This document shows, one piece after another, positions 23,709 through 35,103 of a stretch of 64,000 nt of DNA. Position numbers and translations under genes: made by a program. Origin of the DNA: Stereum hirsutum FP-91666 SS1 (lineage: Eukaryota > Basidiomycota > Agaricomycetes > Russulales > Stereaceae). The stretch lies in the NCBI RefSeq assembly GCF_000264905.1, contig NW_006763143.1, forward strand, positions 986,555 to 1,050,554. The letters run 5' to 3'. Position 1 is the first letter of the stretch. Every line of letters begins with the position of its first letter. The notes under the pieces were generated by a model, which ran no database searches, was not told the DNA's origin, and saw nothing but the letters and a program-made list of their open reading frames with translations.

Positions 23709-24215
23709 GACTGCTAAAGGAGAGCCTCGAGACGATAGGATGGAGGTCAAGACAGAGTCGACGCGCTCTGTTGGCAAATGACGCGCCGACGCGACTTGAG
23801 TCACGTTGATGCCTGCGCACGTGGGCACGAGGACCCCGACAACCCACAATACTTATCTTCGAATTTCTTGATCCGACTTTCTTTGTCTTCGGAATGTAGA
23901 GAACTTGTGCCCCAGTGTTGTCCGTCCATCCCATTCACAACATGTATCAGATATGATCGTGAGTCGACAAAGAATATGCCACTATGCTCTTTATGACGGA
24001 CATATACTTAGGTCGATCAAAGCAACGACCGTATTATCCAGGGCAATTTATGGCCAGTGTACCAAGTAGAAGCTTCGGTGGGATGGTCGAAATACTGCGC
24101 CCGGCTTACTGTGTTATAAGTTATAAGTATTACTCGGTAAGTATGCGATAACCGCCCGAGGACAATTATGACTGGACACAAGATTATACGGTGTATTCGT
24201 GTCGTGTCTCAACAT
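23709..24215. other. Region between Ku80 and the transporter
   Basis: These 507 bp hold the Ku80 promoter and the 3' end of the next minus-strand gene. Short frames on both strands show no family resemblance. Confidence 0.4.
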
Positions 24216-25829
24216 CTACGCAGTTCGCCACATATCGTAGGCGAGGATCCCGAATGCCACGACGATGCCCCCAGCCCCCAACAAACTCCAGGTCGTAATG
24301 AGATCCGCCGCACCGCCAATGAGGATGTCCCACGCGTAGACGAGTACGATCGTGAGCAGATTCCCGACGGATGTGATGATGGGCCCCCATACTCCTAGCA
24401 GGATCTATCGATACATCATGGGTCAGCATCAAGACCCAGTAGCTGTGGCTCCGGAGTGAGCGGAACTGGCAGAGGGAAACGTACCATAAATCCAGAATTA
24501 AAAGCGACGCCTGTGATGCCTATGCCCAAGACTGACAACGCGATATGTAACGTATTCGGAAACCTGAATGGTTCCGCTCCCATAAAATGAAGTATGGGTA
24601 TGAATATCCACAAGACCGAGAATGTCACGATCCCAATCGCCGACGTCAAGAAGTTCGCATGGAACCCAAATGGCGGTGGGTAAACAGCATCGTGGTGAAC
24701 CTCCGGGCTATCTAAGTCGTCATCCCCCTCCCCTTCCTCTTCTACTCCATCAACCGTGAACAACGTGTCCCGAGATGTGGCGCTGGCCCTGGAAGGATGT
24801 GCATAGACTCCCCTACCACCACCACCAACGCTTGGTTCGGGCTCAAACTCTGGGTCAGACGGGAGTGCGGCGTGACGCTTGTAGAGGACTTGATAGAGAC
24901 CGTAGCCGACTGAAGCGACCAAGGTCAGCAGATCGCCCATGAGTGGCCATGTATAGGCACTAGTCGTGCTTGGTGAGCTGGGGTTTCCTGCTTCAGGTGC
25001 CATTTCGGTAGAATCCTGTATGCCACCGTAAACGACGGCGAGGACACCAATTGTAGCAAGCAGGACTGCGGCGAGTTTGCGGAACTCCCAGGGGAGTTTG
25101 AAGAGGTGGACAGTGATGAGGTAGGCGAAGAATGCGTTTGTATTCCAGATGGCAGTCACATCGGCCACCCTGATAAATGGAGCGAAGTCAGACATGGGCC
25201 ACAATATCAAGTACACGAAGAGCAGAGGACTAACGGTGCCATCGATACTGCCGCAAACCACATGAGAGCAGGAATGGTGACTCCCAAGGTCATAAGGAAG
25301 ACCAGTCGGACGAATTTGAAGGTAGGAAAAGGAGTTCGTGATAGAGGTGTACCACTTCTTCGGCTGGGAGGCTCCAAGTGCTTCGTGATTGCGATCCTCA
25401 GTCCGTTCAAGAGCCGTCTATGAGAGTGGCCCGTCCATACAACAAGATAGAGTAGATGCAGAGGGAATATTATGCTGAATGATGAATGGGCGACGAAGCT
25501 GCGTTGAGGGTATTCTTAGCTGAGTAGCCTTTGTGATACAACACGCGACAGGGAAGCTCACAACAACAGAAAAGGTTGCTGAGTTTGATTAGACACAGGA
25601 AACAGACTTCGAGAACTTGGAAAAACTCACACGAAATCCGAGGCTGCTTTGAACGTACTGTCAAGAGAGCGGAGATGAGTGGCATGCCTAAAGCACGAGG
25701 TGTCGGGGTACGTACTCCCGTCAGCTCGCTCTCGGCCACGAAAGCCACAAGGGTGAACGCAAAGACCAGGATGGCGGTTACACCACCTAGATGAGGGGTA
25801 GCTCTCGAGTCTTCATGGGCTCTTGTCAT
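24216..25829 (-). CDS. Drug/metabolite transporter superfamily protein, SLC35F-like
   Basis: A five- or six-exon gene. It encodes about ten hydrophobic helices: an N-terminal LVFAFTLVAFVAESELTGYVQSSLGF, FSIIFPLHLLYLVVW, LVFLMTLGVTIPALMWFAAVS, DVTAIWNTNAFFAYLITVHLF, LAAVLLATIGVLAVVYGG, LLTLVASVGYGLYQVLYKR, IVTFSVLWIFIPILHF, SVLGIGITGVAFNSGFM, ILLGVWGPIITSVGNLLTIV and AGGIVVAFGILAYDMW. Helix order and VTAIWNTNAF match the EamA/SLC35F group that includes yeast YML018C and Thi74. An acidic cytoplasmic loop sits at the middle (24660-24860). The substrate is unknown; vacuolar or secretory-membrane location is inferred from family. Exon junctions in the first third are less certain than the rest. 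It is divergent from the bL36m gene. Confidence 0.87.
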
Positions 25830-26164
25830 GTCGATACTAGCTTGGAAGAGGGGGATGCAGTCTGAACTGAGGTCCTCCAAGAGTACTTTCGAGACGACTA
25901 GAACGAACCCCTGAAGATCTGATAGATAATAAGGAAGGGCAAGGCAGATAAGACGAAGATGTACTAGGTGAGCATTGCCGAGGCAAATGAATAGATAGGG
26001 AAGCGGATGGCCTTGAGCGTCGTCGAGTGTAATGCGGGGGACGACCTGCAGCGAATGATTACGGTCATCTCGGCATAACCCGACGACGTCCGTTCAAGTT
26101 TCGTTCTCCCCAACTCCTCACAAGCAGTCGCAGGCACTCACCTTCAAACGGTCAAAAGTCCAAA
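25830..26164. promoter_or_regulatory. Shared upstream region of transporter and bL36m genes
   Basis: A 335-bp gap between divergent start codons, without an internal gene. It must contain both promoters. Confidence 0.4.
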
Positions 26165-26474
26165 ATGCTTCGCGCAATGCTGACCTCGAGCAGGCCCTTG
26201 CTCACCCGTCTACGAGCACCACAAACGGCCCTCCAATTGAACGCCTGCTCCCACCCACACCACCACCCTTCAACCCCCTCATCATCACTCGTTTTCGCCC
26301 GAGGCATGAAAGTCCGGTCATCCGTCAAGAAACTTTGCGATAGTTGTCATATTGTCCTCAGGAAGGGGAGGGTGTACGTTATTTGCTCAGTGAATCCAAG
26401 ACATAAGCAGGTGCGTTGGACTAGCTCTCAGAGCTGAAATAGCATACTCATGTTTGACACAGCGCCAGGGATAG
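26165..26474 (+). CDS. RTC6: Mitochondrial large-subunit ribosomal protein bL36m
   Basis: Two exons (26165-26410, 26463-26474) give 85 aa. The first 48 residues are Arg/Leu/Ser/His-rich without acidic residues, as expected for a mitochondrial presequence. The mature part starts [18 protein letters not shown] and shows the bL36 zinc ligands in the spacing C-x2-C-x12-C-x5-H, then KQRQG at the end. The second exon is only 12 nt (Arg-Gln-Gly-stop) but supplies the conserved terminal RQG. The protein sits in the mitoribosome large subunit. Confidence 0.94.
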
Positions 26475-27161
26475 ATGTTGCCAGAGCTTGTTGCTTGTTC
26501 TCAGGAATTAAAATTCACCAGTTTCTGTCATAAATCGTGACCGATTGAGCAACTACACCTTTCGAGACGACCACCGCGTTTTGGCCATCATCTCTTCATA
26601 AGATGATTGTTCTCGTCCAAGACGTTGTTCTGTTTCACCTAGAGCGGCGGACCTGCTCAACCTGCTGTCGTGACAACTTTCCCGGCTGAGATCAGGGACT
26701 CAATCGCTGCATGGTACTGCTCTCCGCTTTCAGCCATCAATGTGCCACGGTTCTCATTCCATACAAGGTAAGGAACCAGCTTTGTGTCAAGCCTTTGAGC
26801 CACTTCTCGTTGTTTCCTTTCGCCAACAGGGCACGCGCAGCACTCAGCACCGATCCTCAAGGCCTGGGAGCATTGCCTGGTAGGGCATCTCAGTCCAACC
26901 CTGCTGCTATAATTAGTTCTCCCACTGCTTTGTGTCCTCGATTCTGGTTTGCCTTCCTCGATCTACATTCATGGCACGCTATCGCGAGTGGCAACGCTTT
27001 GGGTGCCAATGATGTGTCAATGTCCTTTCATTGGATACAAAGGGCACTCTAAAGCTTATAAGAGCTCGCTCGACAGCTCACTGTCTGCAACCAGCTTCTC
27101 TCCGACGGACTTCAAACAACCTCTCGAGCAAGCATCGTCGACCACTCTAAGCCACACCGCA
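26475..27161. other. Intergenic stretch with a coherent but unrecognised minus-strand frame
   Basis: At 26657-26860 a minus-strand frame of 67 codons has protein-like composition (KQREVAQRLDTKLVPYLVW and onward), but no family is recognised and no flanking exons can be joined. The plus-strand frame feeding into the next gene is also open from 26949. Confidence 0.3.
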
Positions 27162-27944
27162 ATGCCAAACTTCCTCCGCTCTAAAGATTCCTCTTCCTCT
27201 CTTGGGTCTGCCGTCTCGTCCAAAACCCTCGCGTCCACCACAAACTCGTCCATCAAATCTCCCTCCTCCTACATCTCTCACTCCACCGTTTTCTCTCTTG
27301 CGCCCTCCACCACCGTCGTCCCTTCCTCCAGGTCTTCGAACTCCTCTCTCAAATCCTACTCATCCAGCTCGACCGTCCGCGTCAAATCACCTCCTCCCTC
27401 CAACTCGGCAACCTCCAAGCCCGCATTCTCATCCTCTTCCTTCTCCCCTTACCTCTCCCACTCGAACGCACACTCGACCGCCCAATTCGCCGCCTCCACC
27501 GCTTCGTTCAACCTCAGTCCCCCTGTTCTCCCGACCTACCACCCCACGAGTCTCAACGAAAAGTGGCACTATACGTTCAAGAAGGGCGACCAGGTGTGGG
27601 TCAACAGAAATTACAGCTGGAGATTGGGCACGGTCTGTGAGGATGGGAGCGAGGAGATCGTTGAAGTAAGTCAACTCACTTCCACACTTCATTGACCATC
27701 CTGTCTTCGAATTGGGGAAACTGACGATCGTGTATGTTTGCAGGGCCGTAGGATGATGACCTACACTGTGACGTGGCAGAGAGGTGGGTTCACGATGCGA
27801 GGGGCGTTTGCGCCCGCGGAGGGTAACATGAAGCCCAACACCGAGTGGATCAGGCGGTTACTCATAGACGAGAGGGCGAAGATCATGGTTGTGGATGAGA
27901 TGCCGAGGAACGCTGAGTTCGAGACCCGCTCGATTCTGGATTGA
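27162..27944 (+). CDS. Ser-rich protein with a small C-terminal barrel-like domain
   Basis: Two exons (27162-27665, 27744-27944) give 234 aa. The first 120 residues are Ser/Thr/Pro-rich and probably disordered. The C-terminal 110 residues look folded: WHYTFKKGDQVWVNRNYSWRLGTV, then after the intron YTVTWQRGGFTMRGAFAP, and WIRRLLIDE. The GDxVWV...W..G.V pattern resembles small SH3-like/Tudor-like barrels that bind other molecules, but I cannot name the family. The frame is open upstream to 26949; the ATG at 27162 was chosen where the composition becomes uniform. Confidence 0.7.
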
Positions 27945-28436
27945 ACGGGACGTGGCATGGGTTAGGGAGTGGAGCGTCTCGGTTCGTTGGTCACCGGTAT
28001 CGTTAGTGAAAGGGGGTGTCACTCAGCAATCAGAGTAAGTATCGCGTCTTTCTTCCTCTCATTCACACTCTCGTTAGAACCAAGTACTATCCGCATCATA
28101 AAACCAAGTCGTACAGATATACATGTGAACATATGTTTTTAGGATTTTGTCGATAAGTAATAGAGTCATGTCTAACGCACAAAGGCGATCGACGGTCGTA
28201 ACCGTCCGTAAAAAAGTATCAAACCAACAAACAACAGTAAGGAGCATCCATCCTACAACAAAACTAACAAAACAACAAACAAACACTGGCGCAATCAGAG
28301 AAAACGCAGAAGTATCGTGAAACTGGAGAGAAGAGGAAGACGTCAGGGAGATGCAGACAGCCCTTGTGGCCCAACGGGTAAGGTGAGACCAGCACCATTA
28401 CACCTCGTATCCAAGAAGCCCACCGACCTGAAACCC
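27945..28436. other. Convergent intergenic region
   Basis: A 490-bp gap between two gene ends. A/C-rich sequence near 28200-28290 has repeated ACAAAC runs. Nothing else is seen. Confidence 0.4.
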
Positions 28437-30767
28437 TCATTCCACTACCTCCCTTACGAAGACCTCCAGTGTACCATCACTGCTCACACCACCAGGAACC
28501 ACTAACAACAATGCCCCCTCCGAATCCTCCAGCTGCTCGGCCACCAGATCCAATCTCTCACGAGCTTCCCCAGCGAACAACTCAACCTCATACGTCTTCG
28601 CGCCACCGCTCGACTCCTTTCCAGATAGGTGATCACCAGCAGTGTTAGCTCGAGACAAGAATATGAGAGAAATCGCGCCTTGAGATACAAGGAAAGAGAG
28701 AGATGCGTGGGCCACCGGTGGCACCGCCGCGTCTGCTAGGACCGTCTGTTCCTCTTCACCGATGACCACGGGAAGCCCATACTTCGTCTCGGGCTCCAAC
28801 TCTGGACCGCGAGAAATATCGGGAGCTGGAGTAGATGATTCGACAACGAGCTTCGTCTCGTCCGAGGTCTGGATGCCATCCTGGGGATGTTCTACCTCCT
28901 CCGCACTGATCGCAGGGCTCTCCTCCAGCTTCTCCCCAACCGAACCATATCCAATGGGATCAGTCGACTTCGACTCAGTCAAGAGCGAAGTCTCCTCGTT
29001 CACGACATTTGCATCTGGCTCATGGACGATACCCGATTGCGCCTGCGGGGGAGGAACCGACACGACATGCAGAATCCGCCCCAGAACAAGAATTCTGCAA
29101 AATACAAGCATACGCATGAACAGAAGGGCGATATGTTGCAGAGGCGGAGGAGTCGGCCCCTTCAAGGTCTCTTCGCTGTGATGGGTGTGGGGTTCACCAT
29201 GCTCGGACGCGGGGGCAGAGTTGGATGTCTGCGAATGATAGTCCAGAGGAGGATGCTCTGATTCGGAGTCGAAGGGTTCGCTGTCGGATTTGTCGCTCTC
29301 TGGGTCGTGAACAGGTTCATCCTTTGCCTTAGACACGAGAACTGACTCTGTCTCCGGTTCCCATTCCTCTCGCTCCACCTCCTGCTTGTCCTCTTCGGCT
29401 ATCTCGGGCTGGGAGTCCAAAGTTGGCTGCGCCGGCTTGGGAGCTGGCAGAGCGATATGACGTGCAAGCAGGGATATACCCCAAGACGCAGATGATTCCG
29501 AATCGCAGACATGTACGGGGCTGAGGAGGCACTCTCCGCCCGACGGTCCAACATTGACCCTGACGGTCTGGCTTGCGGTGGCTGCGAAGTGCAAGAATTT
29601 CTTGGATGAAGAGGTGTAAAGGACGTGTCCTCCCGCAGACTCGTTGTCAATAAGGCCATCCAATGAGAAGTCGACCATGCGCGTTTCCGTGTGCAAAGAC
29701 ACAAAGAAGACGCGGGAGGGTGCTTGATTGGAGGTCGAAACGAGAGCAAATACTCGCTCGTCAGGGACTTCGAGCGAGCGAAGGTGGAGGGTCGAGAGAG
29801 ACGAGGAAAGACAGCGAGCGAAAACATCGCTGCTGGCGGTCGAGATGTAGAACGGTATTGCGTGTGTGCAGGAGAGGCGACCAGTCGGCGAAAGAGTAAA
29901 CGAGGATTCGGGAGAGGATGTCCAGAGCGCAATGGGTTCATGAAGAGCGAAGGTCGTGTGACTGAGGCGAGGAACGAGTATCAAGATGTTTGCTCCAGAG
30001 ACCTGTCCTTGACAATGATACTTGACACTAAGGTCATCCAAACCGGTTAACATATGGAGTCGGATAACATTCAGTCTGCATGAAACGCACCTTTCGTCGC
30101 TGATAGCCCAGCATCCCCAGCCTCCTTCATGAGTGATTTGTCCGACATAGACATCCTCGACTCCCTCAGAAGAGCTGGAACTGCGATGCTCCAGTACTTG
30201 CACATCCTCCTCCACTGAGTCCTCTTCTTCCCACGCCGGGAAGATCTCCACCCATGGATTCTCCCTCCTCAACACACACACGACGTCGTGCCCCGGCGCT
30301 CCAAGCCACGTACAGTCCCCACCCGGATGCTCAAGCCTGTAGGTAATCGAAAAGCGAATATCGCGCTGACCATCCTCCATCGGGCGTAACTTGAGCTTCA
30401 GCTGCAAACCGACCATATCCGAAGGAACACGGGGATCGGTCTCCACATCTCGGATGTCCACCAAAGACAATTCTGCGACGCGGTCATCGCCAGATGCCAC
30501 ATTCGAAGACACGGTCTCCTGTTGAGAACCGCGCTGCTCGAAGGTATAGGCTGCCCACTCCCCAGACGCCCGCCCTTCGATGGGCGCATCGGTCCACGCC
30601 TGAATCCTCACCCCATCCCGCTGCAGCTGCTCGGCCTCTTCGGTTTTCAAGCGCGCATTGAGAAGCAGCTCGACGCTGCTCTGCTTGTGTGATGCGTTTG
30701 GTGAGATGGCGACATCGCAATGGGAACCAAGAGCGGGCGAGAAGGAAAGGCTCGGTGCTTGTCCCAT
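28437..30767 (-). CDS. Large protein of unknown function
   Basis: A single uninterrupted frame encodes 776 aa from the ATG at 30765-30767; it stays open upstream to 30923. No intron was needed, unusual among its neighbours. The first 450 residues look folded and beta-rich, with Trp and Gly-Asp turns (AWTDAPIEGRASGEWAAYTF, EHPGGDCTWLGAPGHDVVC, WGCWAISDERC). A long acidic Ser/Glu/Pro region follows (about 465-570), then a hydrophobic stretch around HIALLFMRMLVFCRILVLG (about residue 560-585) that could be one membrane span, and a mixed C-terminal region of about 190 residues ending DGTLEVFVREVVE. I recognise no domain; a basidiomycete-specific family is likely but not shown. Confidence 0.7.
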   Translation of the reverse strand: MGQAPSLSFSPALGSHCDVAISPNASHKQSSVELLLNARLKTEEAEQLQRDGVRIQAWTDAPIEGRASGEWAAYTFEQRGSQQETVSSNVASGDDRVAELSLVDIRDVETDPRVPSDMVGLQLKLKLRPMEDGQRDIRFSITYRLEHPGGDCTWLGAPGHDVVCVLRRENPWVEIFPAWEEEDSVEEDVQVLEHRSSSSSEGVEDVYVGQITHEGGWGCWAISDERCVSCRLNVIRLHMLTGLDDLSVKYHCQGQVSGANILILVPRLSHTTFALHEPIALWTSSPESSFTLSPTGRLSCTHAIPFYISTASSDVFARCLSSSLSTLHLRSLEVPDERVFALVSTSNQAPSRVFFVSLHTETRMVDFSLDGLIDNESAGGHVLYTSSSKKFLHFAATASQTVRVNVGPSGGECLLSPVHVCDSESSASWGISLLARHIALPAPKPAQPTLDSQPEIAEEDKQEVEREEWEPETESVLVSKAKDEPVHDPESDKSDSEPFDSESEHPPLDYHSQTSNSAPASEHGEPHTHHSEETLKGPTPPPLQHIALLFMRMLVFCRILVLGRILHVVSVPPPQAQSGIVHEPDANVVNEETSLLTESKSTDPIGYGSVGEKLEESPAISAEEVEHPQDGIQTSDETKLVVESSTPAPDISRGPELEPETKYGLPVVIGEEEQTVLADAAVPPVAHASLSFLVSQGAISLIFLSRANTAGDHLSGKESSGGAKTYEVELFAGEARERLDLVAEQLEDSEGALLLVVPGGVSSDGTLEVFVREVVE

Positions 30768-31310
30768 GGTTAGATAGACGAAAGATCCCAAGAGCTTAGC
30801 TGCAGACGAGACGAGGTGAAGGGGGAAGGGGGAATTGATAGAGTGAGGGTGGAGTCTGAGGCGGGACGAGAGTGTCTGAAGACGAGGACGAGTACTCAGA
30901 GGGCTGGCAAACGCCTTGATCACAGGCGCAAGACAACCTGCAGGAGTACGTGCTCTTCCGGACGATAACCAGTTCTAGATTGTTCCACTCCGTGAAGCCG
31001 TATTCAGGATCAGGGAAAGGCGCTCAATGGAGTACGTAGTGAGAACGCTCCCGCTCTGGACAACTCGCGTCATCAGACGCACGCAGCTTGCGCCCGCTCT
31101 GAATGCGCTTTGCGTGAGGTCTGGCGGGACCAAGAGTGCCGTTACACTTTCATAGATCGCACTGATCAAGAGATATGAGCCTAGGAATCCGTGTTGCAAG
31201 AGGGTTGAGAACAAGGACGAATGCAATTCAAATCACGAAAGTCCGTGATCTTTCGCTCTCCGGAAGTGTGGCGTGTGTGGCCCACATAAGTCAGCATCTT
31301 CACCGAGTCT
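30768..31310. other. Intergenic stretch between two minus-strand genes
   Basis: At 30975-31226 a minus-strand frame of about 83 codons has a protein-like mix with a hydrophobic start (FLGSYLLISAIYESVTALL), but neither a start context nor partner exons. It could be 3' UTR of the RING gene or a decayed exon. Confidence 0.35.
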
Positions 31311-33521
31311 TCACCGTCGATATCCTCGTCCGCCACCTCTTCCACCCCGAGCTCTTTGTCCGTTGCCTCCACGACTTCCGCCACTACTATTATGCCTGCG
31401 TCCCCTACTCCGACCATGACCTCCCCCTCGCCCGCGACCGACCCGATACCGTGATCCCACATTCACGACTCCACCTTGAGAGTCATCTTCCGTGTCGCCC
31501 CCGCCATGGTCATGATCTTCGTCACTGCCTTCGTAATCCTCATCATGTTCTTCATAATCATCGGGAACGATGAATGAGTCGTCAGCCTCCAAATGCCGCG
31601 CCTGAGGGCCAGGAGCAACAGCGGGAGCGGGTGTGTTCGTCCTTGATCCCGACCGACTAGCAGAGTTCGAGGCAGGTTTCCTAGCCTTATGCCGAGATGG
31701 GGCTTTCTCCAATGCTGCCTTTTCCGTCTTCCAGTTCCTAAGTATGCCCATATTTGGATATGGGACATATCAGCTGCGGGTAACTGCAATTGATTTGTAG
31801 TGGTAGGCGGGGGAACTAGCTCACTCTCGACGCTCATTCCACTCTACCATCTTCTCTCCTCCTTCTAGCCAGTCTCGATCTCCACTCGCGGCGAGCGCGT
31901 TGATGTGTCTCTCGATAGTGTTGTCGAGCGAGATGTTCGGGATCATGGGGACCTGCTTGTTCAGTTTCGCCCTGCACATCGGGCATGTACGCTTTGTAGA
32001 AAGAAACACGGTATCAGCGACCGAGGTGCAGAGATGATGATCGAATACCTACGTTTTCCTTGATCCAGCCCATCCCACAGAGCCCACAGAATGAGTGGCC
32101 ACAAGGATTACCTAGATGTGGCACGGAGCTGTGGCGAATCCCAACATTGTCAGTATGGAGCTCCACTAGCGTCGGCAAGCACGAGATACGCAAGCACGCA
32201 CAAGAGATCAAAACAACTGTCCGAGACATCGACGGGCCATCAGCCCCGAACCCACGAATACGAAGAGGTATATCCGCAAAAAAAGGACTGACATCGGACA
32301 AGTCATATTATCCTCGAACCCTTGCAATAACGACCGTATCCTGCCTTGTGACCCTTGTGACAGCGGCATCTCTTTCTCTTTACCCTTACTGCGTTTCATA
32401 GGTAACGAAGACTGTGGACTGGAAGAATGTGCATCTGATGTCCGGGCACGTTTACGATATCGGCGCTCTGGCTGGTGTTCATGGGTGCTTGCGACGGTCT
32501 GGGTGGCTTCTTCTCGCCCCAGGTCGTTTGGGCGGTCCAGTGGTACGGATGAGTCTTTCTTAGGCGAAGAGGCCGATGCTGAGATGTCATAAGATTGCTA
32601 TGTTAGACTTCAGGCATTGAAACAATGTGTAGGTGAGAGAAGATTGGGTGGACACGTACTTCGTGTCTTCGCGCCAGGAAGACGAGGACCGGGACTCGGA
32701 GGGCTAGCTTAGGATCATGAATCAAAACAAGACGAGTGAATTCCAGTGCGACCTACGTATTGAAGTAATAAGCATACCGTGGAAGAATCGAGAAGAGACA
32801 AGTCTCTGGTCTCCTGAGCAAACGACATTTCTTGAGTACTTTGTTGCTTCAGGAAGAAACAAAGGTTTAACGCACCCTGTGGTGGTGTTCTCGGCGCGAA
32901 GCGATCCACAAAGCTTGACGGTCTCGATGAACTCAAGCTTGACCCAGCCGCTGGTGGAGCAGAACCATCAACTGCGTCAATTCTTGTACTTGATGCTCCT
33001 GCTGTAATTACAGTAGCAGCAAGGTTCAGCTCTACGCGTTGATCATAAAGCCATTCTCTCGTCTCCTGCTAAATGCACGTACCTTCATGCTCTACCACTC
33101 GTTCAGCTCTGAATCCAGCTTCAAAAGCGTCCACCTCCTTCAAGAAGTCATCGTCGATGGAGTCAAACGAATAAGAGTATGAGCTCGAAGGCGTAGCAGC
33201 CCTCCCACCCTCTCCCACCCCCTCCTCGTCTCCTCCAGGTGTCTCAAGGACAGAGCCAGCATCAGGATCCCCACAGTTCATATCAACGTCAGAAATGTGG
33301 TGCGAATCCGTGTTATGGTCGGCGTCTGATATAATGGTAGTAGAGCTGAATGTTCTCGTGGGCTGGACAGTAGGTTGGGATGAGGATGGCATCGGAGGGC
33401 TGGACTGGGGAGGAACGGGAGGTACGGATTCGAGTCCTGCTATGTTCGCACTGTCCCAGTCAATATTGCCGAAAAGGTCGGGAAGAGCATCGAATTCGTC
33501 TTCGCTACAGGTGGATGGCAT
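31311..33521 (-). CDS. RING-finger protein with Arg/Gly-rich tail
   Basis: Nine exons (33521-33083, 33001-32876, 32813-32778, 32707-32660, 32578-32293, 32216-32202, 32128-32053, 31991-31825, 31737-31311) join exactly to 539 aa. The N-terminus is acidic (MPSTCSEDEFDALPDLFGN) and Ser/Pro-rich. A basic region with KRSKGKEKE precedes the RING. The RING reads TCPICFDLF, then PHLGNPCGHSFCGLCGMGW and TCPMCRAKL, a full C3HC4 set with CGH. After a helix (DNTIERHINALAASGDRDWL) come acidic and finally RGG/RG-rich sequence. E3 ubiquitin ligase activity is inferred; RGG tails commonly bind RNA. The second cysteine of the first pair is encoded by a 15-nt micro-exon (32202-32216). Flanking introns are 43-100 nt. 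Confidence 0.88.
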
Positions 33522-35103
33522 GTTTGATGAATGGTCTGAGTCTCGATACGAATCCTCTTAGTGATACTGCAATGCGACGAATTTGGGTGATAAAGCTGTT
33601 TTGAAAGTGTCAATACGGTGTTGTTGAAAAGTATATGGAAACGCACTTCTCGGCCTATCCGTAGTATCTTCAATGGCGTAGACCGTACTGAAAAAGTATC
33701 CTTCGCTGGGAAGGTTCACAATGCAATGTTCGACGCGACAAAGCGCGACATCCCCCTAAACGTATCGTGGGAATCTGATGTGCACAAATCACGGGATCGC
33801 GAGGACATCAAAATGTGATAGATTTAGAAATTAGCGCCACAGTGGCACTACCAAGTTCATCCAGGGCCACATCTGACATCACCTGTGCGTCTCGAACGAT
33901 GTCGATGAGCACCGTCAAGATGCCGCAGCGCAAGAACAGGCAGCGATGGCGACTGTCATCACCAACCTGGTCCATATCTCTCGACAATCATTTACCGAGA
34001 CATATCCCTGCCGAGGTCGGTCCAACTCAACGCCTTGATATCAAGATCACTACCGCTTGTATAGTCCATATCGCGCCAAGGCGGGGCTAACGCACCTCTG
34101 AAGCCTGCATCGCTCCAACTTCACCACCGACGGTGCCTGCCACGCCCTCAATTGTTTCGTTTGTACGTCGACGATAACAATCTGAACACCGTATGAATCT
34201 TCCCGAAGCCCGAAGACTCGCACGACGAGCCGGCCCCCTCAGTGATCATGAGCTCAAGTTGTGGAAGGATCTCTTGGCCTTGAGGCCGTCTGACTCTTGA
34301 GGTATTGAGGGATCTTCTGGATAGATTTTCTATTCCGCATAGTCGAATATGTAAGACTGACTTCATGCGATAGGTCGTGATTATCGTGACGCATGATGGC
34401 TTTGCACATAAATCCGCAGGCAGGCGCATAACTTGCATCTGAATCTCAGCGGCGTGCACGGTCGGTTGATCAGAGGCACCAAATTAAAAAAAAAATCCCA
34501 TCCGAGTCCCGACCAAATGCACCTCGGCACTGAAAACACTCTGCGCTGGTGCACACCTGCACACGTCCACACACCTGCCAGTGGCCACCCCACATTCTTT
34601 TCGATCCGTGACGGGTGGCTTTATTCATGGAGGACGAATTAGGACATCTGTAAAATATCAATCACTGGCAGTGCCATGCTATCGTTATAGCGGTTCAAAT
34701 CGAACGAGCGTCAAGGACCAGCGCCGTCTTATGCAGAACTGAGCAAGTAAGCGCGGGTCATTCAACATACTTACGGTACCTGATGGTAAGATGAGCATCG
34801 CTGAAACGCTGGAGGGCTGAGCTCGGGCGTCTGACATATTATGGTGCGGCACGCGGTCAAGAATGCATCACATTCATTATCGGTCAGTGCGAGTCGGGTT
34901 TGTGGCCGCAGGCGTTAAATACGAGTCTTACAAGGAGGCAAGCGCCAGACGAATAAAGAGAACTAAAATTGCGACTGAGAAGACGTGGGAACGTGAATGC
35001 GGATTGCGATGACGGAGTACAACATATTGCAGGCGGGTCATAAGGTAAGTAGTAACACAACATGAAACAGAAGGAACGCCCAAGCAAGAACAACCATGAA
35101 GTT
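33522..35103. other. Gene-poor stretch
   Basis: 1.6 kb without a recognisable gene on either strand. Short frames at 33618-34090 (plus) and 34148-34661 (minus) show no family features. An A-run lies near 34485. The promoter of the RING gene should lie at its left end. Confidence 0.45.

Noticed and set aside
27202..27669. Pro/Thr-rich plus-strand frame
   Set aside because: Alternative frame of the Ser-rich gene; the other frame reaches a folded domain through an intron.
31175..31573. Plus-strand frame of 132 codons
   Set aside because: Antisense to the RGG tail of the RING gene; its His/Arg pattern mirrors Gly/Asp codons.
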